In this document: one piece after another, positions 18,708-30,991 of the stretch
Numbering within the stretch: position 1 is the first letter of the stretch
Layout: each line of letters begins with the position of its first letter
Source: Rhodanobacter glycinis
GTDB lineage: Bacteria; Pseudomonadota; Gammaproteobacteria; Xanthomonadales; Rhodanobacteraceae
DNA length: 64,000 nucleotides
Assembly: GCF_006438785.1 (NCBI RefSeq)
Contig: NZ_RCZB01000002.1
Location: forward strand, 372,001-436,000
Direction of reading: 5' to 3'
The notes under the pieces: model-generated
Databases searched by the model: none
The model's input: the letters and a program-made list of their open reading frames with translations, nothing else
What the model was told of the DNA's origin: nothing
Program-made: the position numbers and the translations under genes

Positions 18708-18812
18708 GGATGGCGGGTCGGCTGGAGCGCGAACCGCCAATTGTAGCGTGGATCGCCGGCCGTCCGAATCCGCTCCATGCTAGAATTGGCGCTGGACATC
18801 CCGGCCATGCCG
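18708..18812 (+). promoter_or_regulatory. Promoter region ahead of the mntP riboswitch
   Basis: A good -10 hexamer TAGAAT is at 18781-18786, which would start transcription just before the aptamer. I see no matching -35 hexamer at 16-18 bases. Confidence 0.45.
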
Positions 18813-18935
18813 GTGTGTCCCCCATCTTTTGGGGAGTAGCCTGCCTCGCTTCGGCGAGGCGTCTTCGTCAACATGCTCGGCTTATCCTGCCGTGGCGAAG
18901 ACACCGATCCTGGTTGGCGAGACCAACGGCTGACG
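18813..18935 (+). ncRNA. yybP-ykoY manganese riboswitch
   Basis: The leader of mntP carries the conserved elements of the yybP-ykoY class: CCCCCATCTTTTGGGGAGTA at 18819-18838, containing GGGGAGTAGC; a GCCTCGC-TTCG-GCGAGGC hairpin; TCAACATGCTCGGC; and the second internal-loop strand GGCGAGACCAACGG, near 18915-18930. In this class Mn2+ binds where the two arms dock and turns on expression of Mn2+ exporters. Boundaries are approximate. Confidence 0.82.
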
Positions 18936-18997
18936 GCGCCACAGCGGTGGGGCGCGCCGTCGTGCCGTTGCGCCTTGCCCGACCGATCCGGCCATCC

Positions 18998-19564
18998 ATG
19001 AATCCCCTTTCCATTTTGCTGCTCGGCTTCGCCATGTCCACCGACGCGTTCGCGGCGGCGATCGGCAAGGGCGCGGCGATGACCCGGCCCCGGCTCGGCC
19101 AGGCGCTGCGTGCCGGCCTGATTTTCGGCGTGATCGAGGCGATCACCCCGGTGCTTGGCTGGCTGCTGGGCAAGAGCGCTTCACGCTATATCGAAACGTG
19201 GGATCACTGGGTGGCTTTCGGCCTGCTGCTGGCGCTGGGCCTGCACATGATCTGGAACGCGCTCAAGCCGGCCACGGACGAGACAGTGGACGATGCGAAG
19301 AAGCACGGTTTCGTCCCGCTGGCCATCACCGGCTTCTCCACCAGCATCGACGCGCTGGCCGTGGGCGTGGGGCTGGCCTTCGTCGACATTCCGATCGCGG
19401 TCGTGGCGGTGGTGATCGGGCTGTGCACGTTCAGCATGGTGACGCTGGGCATCATGCTTGGCCGCGTACTCGGTGCCATCGTGGGCCGGCGTGCCGAGGT
19501 GATCGGCGGCATCATCCTGATCGGCGTGGGTGCGGCGATCCTGTACGAACACCTTTCGGCATAG
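18998..19564 (+). CDS. mntP: Manganese efflux pump MntP
   Basis: 188 residues, the exact usual length. Six transmembrane helices in two related halves, with the conserved acidic motifs [16 protein letters not shown] (helix 1) and [13 protein letters not shown] (helix 4). It exports Mn2+ across the inner membrane. Control by the upstream yybP-ykoY riboswitch supports the assignment independently. ATG 18998 gives the family N-terminus [14 protein letters not shown]; the ribosome site is weak, which fits translational control by the riboswitch. Confidence 0.95.
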   Translation: MNPLSILLLGFAMSTDAFAAAIGKGAAMTRPRLGQALRAGLIFGVIEAITPVLGWLLGKSASRYIETWDHWVAFGLLLALGLHMIWNALKPATDETVDDAKKHGFVPLAITGFSTSIDALAVGVGLAFVDIPIAVVAVVIGLCTFSMVTLGIMLGRVLGAIVGRRAEVIGGIILIGVGAAILYEHLSA

Positions 19565-19653
19565 CGGCCCAGCCCCATCGGGCGAGCGCCACGGCCATGG
19601 TCCGGCCGGGCGCATATCGTTGATGAAGCCGGATCGGCTGGCCAGGCCGCCGC

Positions 19654-21051
19654 CTACTTCGCCAGCTGGGTCAGCACCCGGTGCCAGAACTCCAGTCCCG
19701 CAGCGACTTCCGACGCCGGCAGCTTTTCGTTGAGGCCGTGCGCAAAGGTATCGTCCGGCTTGGTGAATGCCGCGTCCACGCCATAACTGGGTACGCCGGC
19801 GTTGCGGAAGTACATGCTGTCGGAGGCGCCAGCGGACATGCCGGGAACGATCTCCACGCCGGGGAAGCGCTGGTGCACGGCGTCGGTCACCGCGGCGATC
19901 ACGTCCTTGCGCAGCGGCGATGCCGGGCTGGCCACCGGGGTGGGTGACAGCACCGCTACGGTGGCGGACTTGTCGTTGATCACCTTGATCAGCGTGTCGC
20001 GCACGCTGTCGACCGGTGTGCCGGGAAAGATGCGGCAGTTGACGTTGAGGCTGGCGCTCTGCGGCAGCGCATTGAGCGCGTGGCCGCCGTTGAGCATGGT
20101 CGCCACGCAGGTGGTGCGGATCTGGCCGACATAGGCCGGATCGGCCGAGATGGTGGCTGCGGCGGCAGCGTCATCGGGGTGGGCGGCGAACTGGGTCATC
20201 GCCGCACCCAGCGGGCCGGGCGTGTGGGCGCCGAGCGCACGCAGCGAGGCGAGCGTGATCTCGTTGCTGAGTGGTGGAAACTGGTAACCGGCAACGCGAT
20301 CGATGATGCGTGCCAGCCGATAGATGGCATTGTCCTTATTGGGTTCGCTGGAGTGTCCGCCGGCCGAGGTCAGGCTGATCTGGAAGTCCGCGTAGGTCTT
20401 CTCGGCCGCCTGGATCTGGTACAGCGCAGGCTTGCCGGTGTCGGGGTTCAGGGTGCCGCCGCCGGCGTCGGCGTTGAGCAGGAATTCGGCGTCGTGATAA
20501 CGCTTCGCCAGTTCGCGGGTCGAAGCCATGGTGGTCTCTTCGTCGCCGGACAGCAGCAGGACCAGATCGTGGCGTGGCTTGAAGCCCTCGCGCTTGAGCC
20601 GGATCAGTGTCTCGACCATCACCACCGCCGCGGTTTTCATGTCCGCGGTGCCGCGGCCGTAGAGATAGCCGTTCTCCTCGACCAGGGTGAACGGATCGCG
20701 AGTCCAGTCCTGGCGCTTCGCCGCCACCACGTCCATGTGACCGGACAGCAGGATCGGCTTGCCTTCGCCGGTGCCGCGATAGCGCGCCACCAGCGCGGCT
20801 GTTTCACCCACCGGGATGATCTCGACGTCGCTGGCGGCAAAGCCGGCGGCCTTGAGCTTGTCGGCCAGGTACGCGGCCAGCACCGGCACCTGGTGCTCGC
20901 CCTGAACCGTGTGGATGCTGATGGCGTGCTTGAGCATGCCCATGGTTTCGGGCAGCGCCTCGGCGGCCGTGTTGGCGTGCGCCATTCCGATGCCGGCGCA
21001 GAAGACCAGTGTGGCCGCTGCGGCGGGCCCAAGTGCTCGTGGTGCTCTCAT
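19654..21051 (-). CDS. M20-family zinc peptidase, exported
   Basis: 465 residues with a signal peptide (AAATLVFCAGIGMAHA). M20 metal-site motifs are intact: LLSGHMDVVA, YGRGTADMKT, LSGDEETT, LLNADAGGG and a distal His in TFAHGLNEKLP. The dimerisation domain contains TSAGGHSSEPN. It is a dipeptidase/aminoacylase-like hydrolase, probably periplasmic; the exact substrate cannot be told. GGGGA lies six bases before ATG 21051. It is preceded by the fusA terminator, so it has its own promoter in the ~110 bases between. Confidence 0.88.
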   Translation of the reverse strand: MRAPRALGPAAAATLVFCAGIGMAHANTAAEALPETMGMLKHAISIHTVQGEHQVPVLAAYLADKLKAAGFAASDVEIIPVGETAALVARYRGTGEGKPILLSGHMDVVAAKRQDWTRDPFTLVEENGYLYGRGTADMKTAAVVMVETLIRLKREGFKPRHDLVLLLSGDEETTMASTRELAKRYHDAEFLLNADAGGGTLNPDTGKPALYQIQAAEKTYADFQISLTSAGGHSSEPNKDNAIYRLARIIDRVAGYQFPPLSNEITLASLRALGAHTPGPLGAAMTQFAAHPDDAAAAATISADPAYVGQIRTTCVATMLNGGHALNALPQSASLNVNCRIFPGTPVDSVRDTLIKVINDKSATVAVLSPTPVASPASPLRKDVIAAVTDAVHQRFPGVEIVPGMSAGASDSMYFRNAGVPSYGVDAAFTKPDDTFAHGLNEKLPASEVAAGLEFWHRVLTQLAK

Positions 21052-21162
21052 TCGAGGTCCCCTGTGCATGTCTTGAACGAAGCCCGAGTATGCGCGGCGG
21101 CTCGCGCGCTTGTATAGGTCGATGCCCGCGCGTGGATTCCAGCGGTTGCGGCATGCACGCAC

Positions 21163-21194
21163 AAAAAAGCCCGGAGATCGCTCCCCGGGCTTTT
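21163..21194 (-). terminator. Terminator downstream of fusA
   Basis: AAAAAAGCCCGG ... CCGGGCTTTT: a symmetric GCCCGG/CCGGGC stem flanked by A- and T-runs, 48 bases beyond the fusA stop; it can work in both directions. Confidence 0.85.
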
Positions 21195-21241
21195 CGCATC
21201 GCACTGGCCGGTGCGGCCAGTGCGATGTTGGAACCGAAGCC

Positions 21242-23371
21242 TTACTTCGCCTCCTTCTCCATCAACTTCTCGACCATGCTGGCCGGCACTTCTTCGTAAT
21301 GATCGAAGATCATCGTGAAGTTGCCGCGACCGCTGGTGGCTGAACGCAGGAAGTTGATGTAGCCGAACATTTCGGCCAGCGGCACGAAGCCCTGCACGAA
21401 GGCATTGGTACCCTTCTGGCCCTGTTCGGTGATCGAGCCGCGACGACGGTTCATGTCGCCGATCACGTCGCCCAGGTAGGTCGCTTCGGTGACTACTTCC
21501 AGCTTCATCACCGGCTCGAGCAGCTTCGGCTTGGACATCCTCTGCGCCTCGCGGAAGCAGGCGCGGGTGGCGATTTCGAAGGCGAGCGCTGAGGAGTCGA
21601 CGTCATGGTACTTGCCGTCGATCAGGCGTGCCTTGAAGTCCAGCACCTGGTAGCCGGCGACCTGGCCCTGGCGGGACTCCTTCGTGATGGCCTGCTCCAC
21701 TGCCGGGATGTACTCGCGCGGCACGCGACCACCGACCACTTCGTCGGAGAACACCACGCCGGTGCCCGGCTCGCCCGGCTCGAAGATGATCTTCACTTCG
21801 GCGAACTGACCCGTGCCGCCGGTCTGCTTCTTGTGCGTGTAGGTGTGCTCGACGGTCTGGCCGAACGCCTCGCGGAAGCTGACCTTGGGCTTGCCCATGT
21901 TCGCCTCCACACCGAGTTCGGTGCGCATGCGGTCGATGGTGATTTCCAGGTGCAGCTCGCCCATGCCCTTGAGCACGGTCTGGCCGGTTTCCTGGTCCAC
22001 TTCCATGCGCAGCGACGGATCGGCCTTGACCATCTTGTAGAGCGCGGTCGACATCTTGTCGACGTCGCCGCGGGTTTTCGGCTCGACCGACACGCTGATC
22101 ACCGGATCGGGGAAGCGCATGCGCTCGAGCAGGGCCGGATGCGCCGGATCGGACAGCGAATCGCCTGTCTCGGTGTCTTTCATCGAGACGAACGCGCAGA
22201 TGTCGCCGGCACGAACCTCGTCGATTTCCTTGGTGGCGTTGGCCTGCACTTCCACGATGCGGCCCACGCGTTCTTTCTTGCCGCGGGTGACGTTCTGCAG
22301 CGTGTCGCCCTTCTTGATCACGCCCGAATAGATGCGGCAGAAGGTCAGCGTGCCGAACTGGTCGTTGATGACCTTGAACGCCAGCGCGCGCGCCGGCGCG
22401 TCGTCGCGCACTTCCTGCTCGCCGATGATATTGCCGTCCTCGTCGACGATCGAGATGCCGCCGTTCTCGCCCGGGTACGGCATGTAGTCGACCACGGCGT
22501 CGAGCAGCTGCTGCACGCCCTTGTTCTTGTACGACGAGCCGCAGAACACCGGTACCAGCTTGCCGGTGACGCAGCCCTTGCGGATGCATTCCTTCAGCTT
22601 CACCGGATCGTGCTCGCCGGTCTCGATGAGGTGGCTGAACGCGTCGTCGTCCATCGCCAGTGCGGTTTCCAGCATTTCCTCGCGCAGCTTGGGCAACTGG
22701 TCGATCCAGTCGTTGTCGACGGTGGAGCCGAACTTCAGGCGCGCCCGCGCCTCCTCGAACGACACGGTTTCCCAGGTGCTGTCCTTGTCGTCCGAGGCCC
22801 AGATGTAGGCGACATTGGCGACCAGGTCGGCCATGCCGATGAATTCGTCGGAGCTGCCCAGCGGAATCTGGCACAGCAGCGCCGGTGCGTTGAGGCGCTC
22901 GCGGATGCCTTTCACGCAATGCGCGAAGCTGGCGCCGATGCGGTCCATCTTGTTGATGTAGCACACGCGCGGCACGTTGTACTGGTCGGCCAGGCGCCAG
23001 TTGGTCTCGGTCTGCGGTTCCACGCCGGCGACGCCGTCGAATACCACCACCGCGCCGTCCAGCACACGCAGCGAACGGTTCACCTCGATGGTGAAGTCGA
23101 CGTGTCCGGGCGTGTCGATCACGTTGATCTGGTGGCCCTTCCACTCGGCGGTCACCGCCGCCGACTGGATCGTGATGCCGCGCTTGCGCTCCTGCTCCAT
23201 GTAATCGGTGGTGGTGGAGCCTTTGCCATCTTTCGTGTCGTGCACGTCGATGATCTGGTGCTTCTTGCCGGTGTAATACAGCACGCGCTCGGTGGTGGTG
23301 GTCTTGCCCGCATCGATATGCGCAATGATGCCGATGTTGCGGTAGAGCGAGATGGGTTTCTGTCGGGCCAC
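21242..23371 (-). CDS. fusA: Elongation factor G (probably a second, stand-alone copy)
   Basis: 709 residues with all EF-G domains. GTP-binding motifs: AHIDAGKTTTTER (G1), DTPGHVDFTIEV (G3), NKMDRIGASF (G4). Domain IV/V follow (GRGNFTMIFDHYEEVP at the C-terminus). It drives translocation or ribosome recycling. It is not next to rpsL, rpsG or tuf, so it is not the usual str-operon copy. Switch I carries an insertion (VHDTKDGKGSTTTDYMEQER) reminiscent of mitochondrial EF-G1 and spirochaete-type EF-Gs. Whether a canonical copy exists elsewhere cannot be seen here. It is followed by a terminator and is transcribed alone. Confidence 0.9.
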   Translation of the reverse strand: MARQKPISLYRNIGIIAHIDAGKTTTTERVLYYTGKKHQIIDVHDTKDGKGSTTTDYMEQERKRGITIQSAAVTAEWKGHQINVIDTPGHVDFTIEVNRSLRVLDGAVVVFDGVAGVEPQTETNWRLADQYNVPRVCYINKMDRIGASFAHCVKGIRERLNAPALLCQIPLGSSDEFIGMADLVANVAYIWASDDKDSTWETVSFEEARARLKFGSTVDNDWIDQLPKLREEMLETALAMDDDAFSHLIETGEHDPVKLKECIRKGCVTGKLVPVFCGSSYKNKGVQQLLDAVVDYMPYPGENGGISIVDEDGNIIGEQEVRDDAPARALAFKVINDQFGTLTFCRIYSGVIKKGDTLQNVTRGKKERVGRIVEVQANATKEIDEVRAGDICAFVSMKDTETGDSLSDPAHPALLERMRFPDPVISVSVEPKTRGDVDKMSTALYKMVKADPSLRMEVDQETGQTVLKGMGELHLEITIDRMRTELGVEANMGKPKVSFREAFGQTVEHTYTHKKQTGGTGQFAEVKIIFEPGEPGTGVVFSDEVVGGRVPREYIPAVEQAITKESRQGQVAGYQVLDFKARLIDGKYHDVDSSALAFEIATRACFREAQRMSKPKLLEPVMKLEVVTEATYLGDVIGDMNRRRGSITEQGQKGTNAFVQGFVPLAEMFGYINFLRSATSGRGNFTMIFDHYEEVPASMVEKLMEKEAK

Positions 23372-23824
23372 GGTCTGGATTCCGGAAAAGGTTGTGTCAG
23401 GGCAAGCGTGAGGAGGGCAGTCAGATGCTGTCCACCGGGATCGTTTTCAAGATGCCTGCGGGTTTGGGGCTGGTTTGCGCTGGCCCCGGCAGGCAGGGTG
23501 CGAGTGCATCAGACCGCCTATCATAACCGGCCAGCGGCAAGCCTGCTGGGATCGGTTCAGTCGACGGGCGGCAATGGACGGAGATATGCCCCGTCAGGGG
23601 CCTCGGTGTGCCTCGAAAATCGGCCGCTGACGGCGACAGGACCCGCCATCGTCGCATTCGTACTGGTCAGCTACCCGTGCCTGCAGGCTTTCCAGCAGCA
23701 CGTCCTGCATCTCGGGCGAGGCGTACTTGCGTGGCGCCCACGACCGCCGCCGATGGTCGGCCAGACCGGCCTCGCGGCCAGGACTCAAGTCGGAGGAGAG
23801 AGCGGATTCCTTCGGCGAAGGCCG
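23372..23824. other. Intergenic region upstream of fusA
   Basis: About 450 bases. Besides presumed fusA promoter sequence it contains only a short frame, 23594-23788 minus, described separately. No terminator, RNA or repeat was recognised. Confidence 0.4.
23594..23788 (-). CDS. Possible 64-residue protein, unrecognised
   Basis: An open frame starting with TTG at 23788. The middle part (PRKYASPEMQDVLLESLQAR) looks amphipathic and has host-like G/C-ending codons. It has no ribosome site and no recognised family. It could be a real small protein beside the response regulator, a gene remnant or chance. Confidence 0.2.
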   Translation of the reverse strand: MSPGREAGLADHRRRSWAPRKYASPEMQDVLLESLQARVADQYECDDGGSCRRQRPIFEAHRGP

Positions 23825-24186
23825 TCAGGCGGCGCGCAGGGCGGTCAACGCCTCAGTCAGTTGCCTGGAGTCGTAGGGCTTCTGCAGGACCTTTTCGTTG
23901 CGCCACGCCTCGGGCAGGTCCTGGTCGCCGTAGCCGGAGGAAAATACAAACGGGATGCCGCGACGCCGCAGCACCACGGCAACGGGAAAACTCTCTTCAC
24001 CGGCCAGGTTGATGTCGAGGATTGCCATGTCGATCGTCGCCGACTCGGCCAGCTCCAGGCATCTGGCCAGCCGTGCGGCCTTGATCACGCTGTAGCCCGA
24101 TGCGTTGAGGCGATCTTCCAGCATCATCGCCAGCATCATCTCGTCTTCGGCGAGCAGGATGCAGGGCAGGCTGCTGTCATTGGTCA

Positions 24187-24187
<1 letters not shown>
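23825..24187 (-). CDS. Single-domain response regulator
   Basis: 120 residues, one REC domain and nothing else. Acidic pocket LLAEDEMM, phospho-acceptor in MAILDINLAGE, Ser/Thr switch in FVFSSGYGD and Lys in VLQKPYDS. The form is typical of the partners of HWE/HisKA_2 kinases. Its ATG shares one base with the stop of the upstream kinase fusion (TGATG), so the two are translationally coupled and almost certainly partners. It presumably acts through protein-protein interaction or phosphate relay. Confidence 0.9.
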
Positions 24188-27759
<3,572 letters not shown>

Positions 27760-27866
27760 GCGATGCAGCCTGAAATCCAAGGCAACGCCTGGATGAGGCT
27801 GCAGCATAGCGCGCATGCTGCCTAACACGGGTGATTGCAGTGACGCGGTCGCTACGCGTGTGCTGA

Positions 27867-28541
27867 TCAGCGCATGTGCGTATCCGTCAGCAAGTCTTCA
27901 TGGAACGCGCCGAACGGCTCCGTCGGGTGCGCGATCTGGATCTCCAGTATCCACAGCCCGCTGGATGGCGACGCTTCCAGATCGCCGAGATCGCCGCCCT
28001 TGTGGATCGCGTGCGGAAAGTCACTGACCCGGTGGCCCTTGATCGCCTGATTGAATCGCCAGCCCATCGCGTCGGCGCGCCGGCCGGCAAACGCATACAG
28101 CGCCCGACCGCTCAGTCCCTGCATGCGCCACGCGTCGGCCACTTCGCCGAACAGTGCACGCGCCGCATCCGCGCAAGCCTGTCGCTGCGGCGCGTGACCG
28201 ACCACGAAGGTATCGCCCACATCGCCCTCATGCCCGTCGAACACCAGCCCGAGGTCGATGAAGTAGCTGTCGTTTTCGCCCAACCGCACGTTCGGATCGG
28301 AGCGCTGCCGATACGTCCTGGTAGTGTTCGCGCCGATGCGGATCAGCACCGGATGCCACAGTCGCTCGAAGCCCAGCTCGCGGAACACTTCGGCCGCTTC
28401 GAGCCTCGCCTCGTCCTCGCTGATGCCTGGACGCATGCGCTCTCGGATACCGTGCAGCGCAGCCCAGGTTTTTCCGCGGGCGTGTTGCATCATGGCGGGA
28501 TCGAAGTGTTGTCCGACAGCTTCGCGAGAGGGAGTCGCCAT
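27867..28541 (-). CDS. M24-family metallopeptidase
   Basis: 224 residues with the pita-bread fold signatures: ligand region YFIDLGLVFDGHEGDVGDTF with the two Asp positions, DFPHAIHKGG (His) and LWILEIQIAH (Glu). The fold is shared by methionine aminopeptidase, prolidase and creatinase; the short length and lack of an N-terminal domain do not allow a substrate call. It begins 14 bases after the DUF1304 gene on the same strand and is probably co-transcribed with it. Confidence 0.82.
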   Translation of the reverse strand: MATPSREAVGQHFDPAMMQHARGKTWAALHGIRERMRPGISEDEARLEAAEVFRELGFERLWHPVLIRIGANTTRTYRQRSDPNVRLGENDSYFIDLGLVFDGHEGDVGDTFVVGHAPQRQACADAARALFGEVADAWRMQGLSGRALYAFAGRRADAMGWRFNQAIKGHRVSDFPHAIHKGGDLGDLEASPSSGLWILEIQIAHPTEPFGAFHEDLLTDTHMR

Positions 28542-28555
28542 GAGTGTCTGCTTGA

Positions 28556-28912
28556 TCAGGCCAGGTGAATGAGTACCAGCCCAACCACGGCTGGCAACGC
28601 CTGTATCCACAGAATCTTCCGGCTCGCGGTCAGCCCGCCGAAGATGCCGGCGACCAGCACACAGGTGAGGAAGAACACCTTCACGTAGAAGCCGGCGCCG
28701 CCGAGACAGAGGCCCCAGACCAGTCCGGCGGCGAGGAAGCCGTTGTAGAGCCCCTGATTGGCGGCGAGTGCCTTCGTTTGCTCGGCGAATTCCGCCGTGG
28801 TGCCGAACGCGCGGCGGCCGGAGGGCTTGGTCCACAGGAACATTTCCAGGATCAGGAACCACAGGTGCAGCAGCGCGATGACGGCGATCACGACGTTGGC
28901 GGCGATGGACAT
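28556..28912 (-). CDS. DUF1304 small membrane protein
   Basis: 118 residues, four transmembrane helices (IAANVVIAVIALLHLWFLIL; GFLAAGLVWGLCLGGAGF; FFLTCVLVAGIFGGL; QALPAVVGLVLIHLA). Between the first two is the family motif EMFLWTKPSGRRAFG with a following NQGLYNGFLA. Function of DUF1304 proteins is unknown. A GGGGAG ribosome site precedes ATG 28912. First gene of a two-gene unit with the M24 peptidase. Confidence 0.85.
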   Translation of the reverse strand: MSIAANVVIAVIALLHLWFLILEMFLWTKPSGRRAFGTTAEFAEQTKALAANQGLYNGFLAAGLVWGLCLGGAGFYVKVFFLTCVLVAGIFGGLTASRKILWIQALPAVVGLVLIHLA

Positions 28913-29056
28913 GGCAACTCCCCTCGGATGGTTGGCCATGGCGCTCCATGGCCGGAGCGCCGTGGCGGGAGTGTCGCAGCCGGGTCGGTTCATCGCAAAT
29001 ACGAAGTGCAACGAATCAGGGGCAAAACTCGTCCCGTTGCAGATTGGGCGCCGCCA

Positions 29057-29089
29057 TAAAAAACGGACCCATGGAAACCATGGGTCCGT
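29057..29089 (-). terminator. Terminator of the RcnB-like gene
   Basis: On the minus strand, ACGGACCCATGG-TTT-CCATGGGTCCGT, a perfect 12-bp stem, is followed by a run of T. Confidence 0.88.
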
Positions 29090-29126
29090 CTGCAGGGGCA
29101 GGCTGAGGGTTCGTGCCCCTAGTTGT

Positions 29127-29465
29127 TCAATCGGTGCGGTGGATGATCTTGGTGATCGCACCGTTGGTTTCATCGACCAGCAGATAATCGCCATCGTCAC
29201 CACGCACCCAATGGGAGCCATGGACGGGTTCGTTCAGGTGCTCGGTCTGCCAGTGCTGAACGACGTAGCGATTGTCGCGATACTCGGTCGGCACGATGCC
29301 GCCCTCCTTGTACCAGGTAGTGTTGGCGCCGTTGACGTGCTGCACGGTGGTGGTCGTCGTTTTGGTGGTTTGAACGGTGCCGCTTTGATCGTCGGACTGC
29401 GCTGCCATCGCTGCACCGGATGCCAGCAGGGCGGCGCACATGGCCAAGACAAGTTTCGTTTTCAT
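29127..29465 (-). CDS. RcnB-family periplasmic protein
   Basis: 112 residues: signal peptide (KLVLAMCAALLASGAAMAA), a Thr-rich linker, and the RcnB-type domain with YKEGGIVPTEYRDNRYVVQ and SHWVRGDDGDYLLVD. RcnB of E. coli is a periplasmic protein needed for nickel/cobalt homeostasis; most relatives are uncharacterised, so the metal role is only suggested. AAGGA lies seven bases before the ATG. It is a single gene bounded by a strong terminator. Confidence 0.78.
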   Translation of the reverse strand: MKTKLVLAMCAALLASGAAMAAQSDDQSGTVQTTKTTTTTVQHVNGANTTWYKEGGIVPTEYRDNRYVVQHWQTEHLNEPVHGSHWVRGDDGDYLLVDETNGAITKIIHRTD

Positions 29466-29663
29466 GATGTGTCCTTTGTGGAATGCCAAGCTTGTGGCGG
29501 AGCCACAGGTCAAGGACAGCGGCAAATGTCAGCGCACGCGATTGCCCGGAGGTGAAACCGTACCGAAGGCATGGCTACTGCGGATACAGCATCGCAAGGC
29601 GCAAGCTCGCTGCACGTGAATTCCGCGGCAGTGCGCTGTTCACGTCCGGGCGACAGTCACCCG

Positions 29664-30845
29664 TCAGTTATGCAGCATCGGCTCGGGCAACAGTACGGCG
29701 GATCCCGAGCTGATCGCAGCGACCGGCCTGCCCAGTCGCCGCAGCAGGCGGTAGTGCGAGGCGATGCCTGCACCGAACGTGCGGTGCTCGCGATAGGTCA
29801 CGCCGAACTCGCGGCAGGTGTCCTCCACCACGCGGGCGACCAGCGGATAGTGCACGTGCGAGATGCGCGGGAACAGGTGGTGTTCCACCTGGAAATTCAG
29901 CCCGCCGATCAGCCAGCCCAGCACGCGGTTGCCGCGGGCGAAATTCACCGTGGTCTCCAGTTGATGGATCGCCCACGGCGTAGCCATCTGCCGGCCCGTT
30001 TCGTCGGGCACAGGAAACGCCGCCTCTTCCACCACATGCGCCATCTGGAATACCAGCGCCAGCAGCACGCCGGCGACCGCCGAGACCACCGCGTAGAACA
30101 ACAGCACGGTGCCGATCGGATGGAAGAGCAGCGGCAGGCCGAATGCGAGGGTGAAGAACACCAGCTTGCCGATCACGAAACCGGCCAGGTCGCGGCCGCG
30201 GGGGCGGGTAAACGGGCGCTCGCCGACCGTGCCGGTGATCATGTCGCGGAAATCGCCGTACAGATGCCAGCGGATCGCGGTGACGCCATACAGCGGCCAC
30301 AGGTAGATGTGTTGCCAGCGATGCCACGACCGCCGCGGCTGCAACGGCGACAAGCGGCCCAGCACGCCAAGATCGATGTCGCTGTCGTGGCCGGCCACAT
30401 TGACCCAGGTGTGATGGAAGCGCGCGTGCTTCCACTGCCAGATGTACGAGCTGCCGCCGACCATGTCCAGCGCCAGCGCCATCAGCCGGTTGATCCCGCG
30501 ATGCTCCGAATACGCCTGATGGCCACCGTCGTGCATGATGTTGAAGCCGATCGCCGCGGTTGCCATGCCCAGCACGATCGCCAGCGGCAGGCTCTGCCAC
30601 CACGTGACGGCGAAGAACACCAGCGCCGCGTAGGTCAGCGCGAACGTGACCAGGATGATCGCCGTCTTCAGATACATCTGCGCGCTGTCGCGCTGACGGG
30701 TGCCGCTGCGCTTGAACTCCGCCTCGACCCGGCGCCGCAACTCGCGATGAAACGAATTGTCGCCGTTGAACTTCAGCCGCTCGTCGAGGGCGTCGCGCGA
30801 GGCGGCGGCAACGGTGTCCCCATGATGTGATGAATCGGGAGACAT
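29664..30845 (-). CDS. Membrane fatty-acid desaturase
   Basis: 393 residues with the three His boxes of acyl-lipid/acyl-CoA desaturases: HDGGH (first), HARFHH (second) and QVEHH (third, Gln in place of the first His, as in front-end/delta-6-like members). Several transmembrane helices surround them (AAIGFNIMHDGGHQAY). It introduces a double bond into membrane fatty acids using O2 and di-iron. There is no fused cytochrome b5 domain, so electrons must come from a separate carrier. ATG 30845 has AGG at seven bases; ATG 30872 is an alternative. Confidence 0.88.
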   Translation of the reverse strand: MSPDSSHHGDTVAAASRDALDERLKFNGDNSFHRELRRRVEAEFKRSGTRQRDSAQMYLKTAIILVTFALTYAALVFFAVTWWQSLPLAIVLGMATAAIGFNIMHDGGHQAYSEHRGINRLMALALDMVGGSSYIWQWKHARFHHTWVNVAGHDSDIDLGVLGRLSPLQPRRSWHRWQHIYLWPLYGVTAIRWHLYGDFRDMITGTVGERPFTRPRGRDLAGFVIGKLVFFTLAFGLPLLFHPIGTVLLFYAVVSAVAGVLLALVFQMAHVVEEAAFPVPDETGRQMATPWAIHQLETTVNFARGNRVLGWLIGGLNFQVEHHLFPRISHVHYPLVARVVEDTCREFGVTYREHRTFGAGIASHYRLLRRLGRPVAAISSGSAVLLPEPMLHN

Positions 30846-30991
30846 GGCATGGCCTGACGAAGAATTAATCATGCATCTTACGCGAGCGGACGTGACACGG
30901 GTGTTCTCCGCGTCACACGCTCTGGCGCTGGCAGCTCACCTTCGGCCCGGATAACCGTGCCGGGCCAGCAAGGTCGCAGTCCCCGAATTGG

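Noticed and set aside
28542..28949. N-terminal extension of the M24 peptidase frame
   Set aside because: It overlaps the DUF1304 gene on the same strand and has no family similarity.
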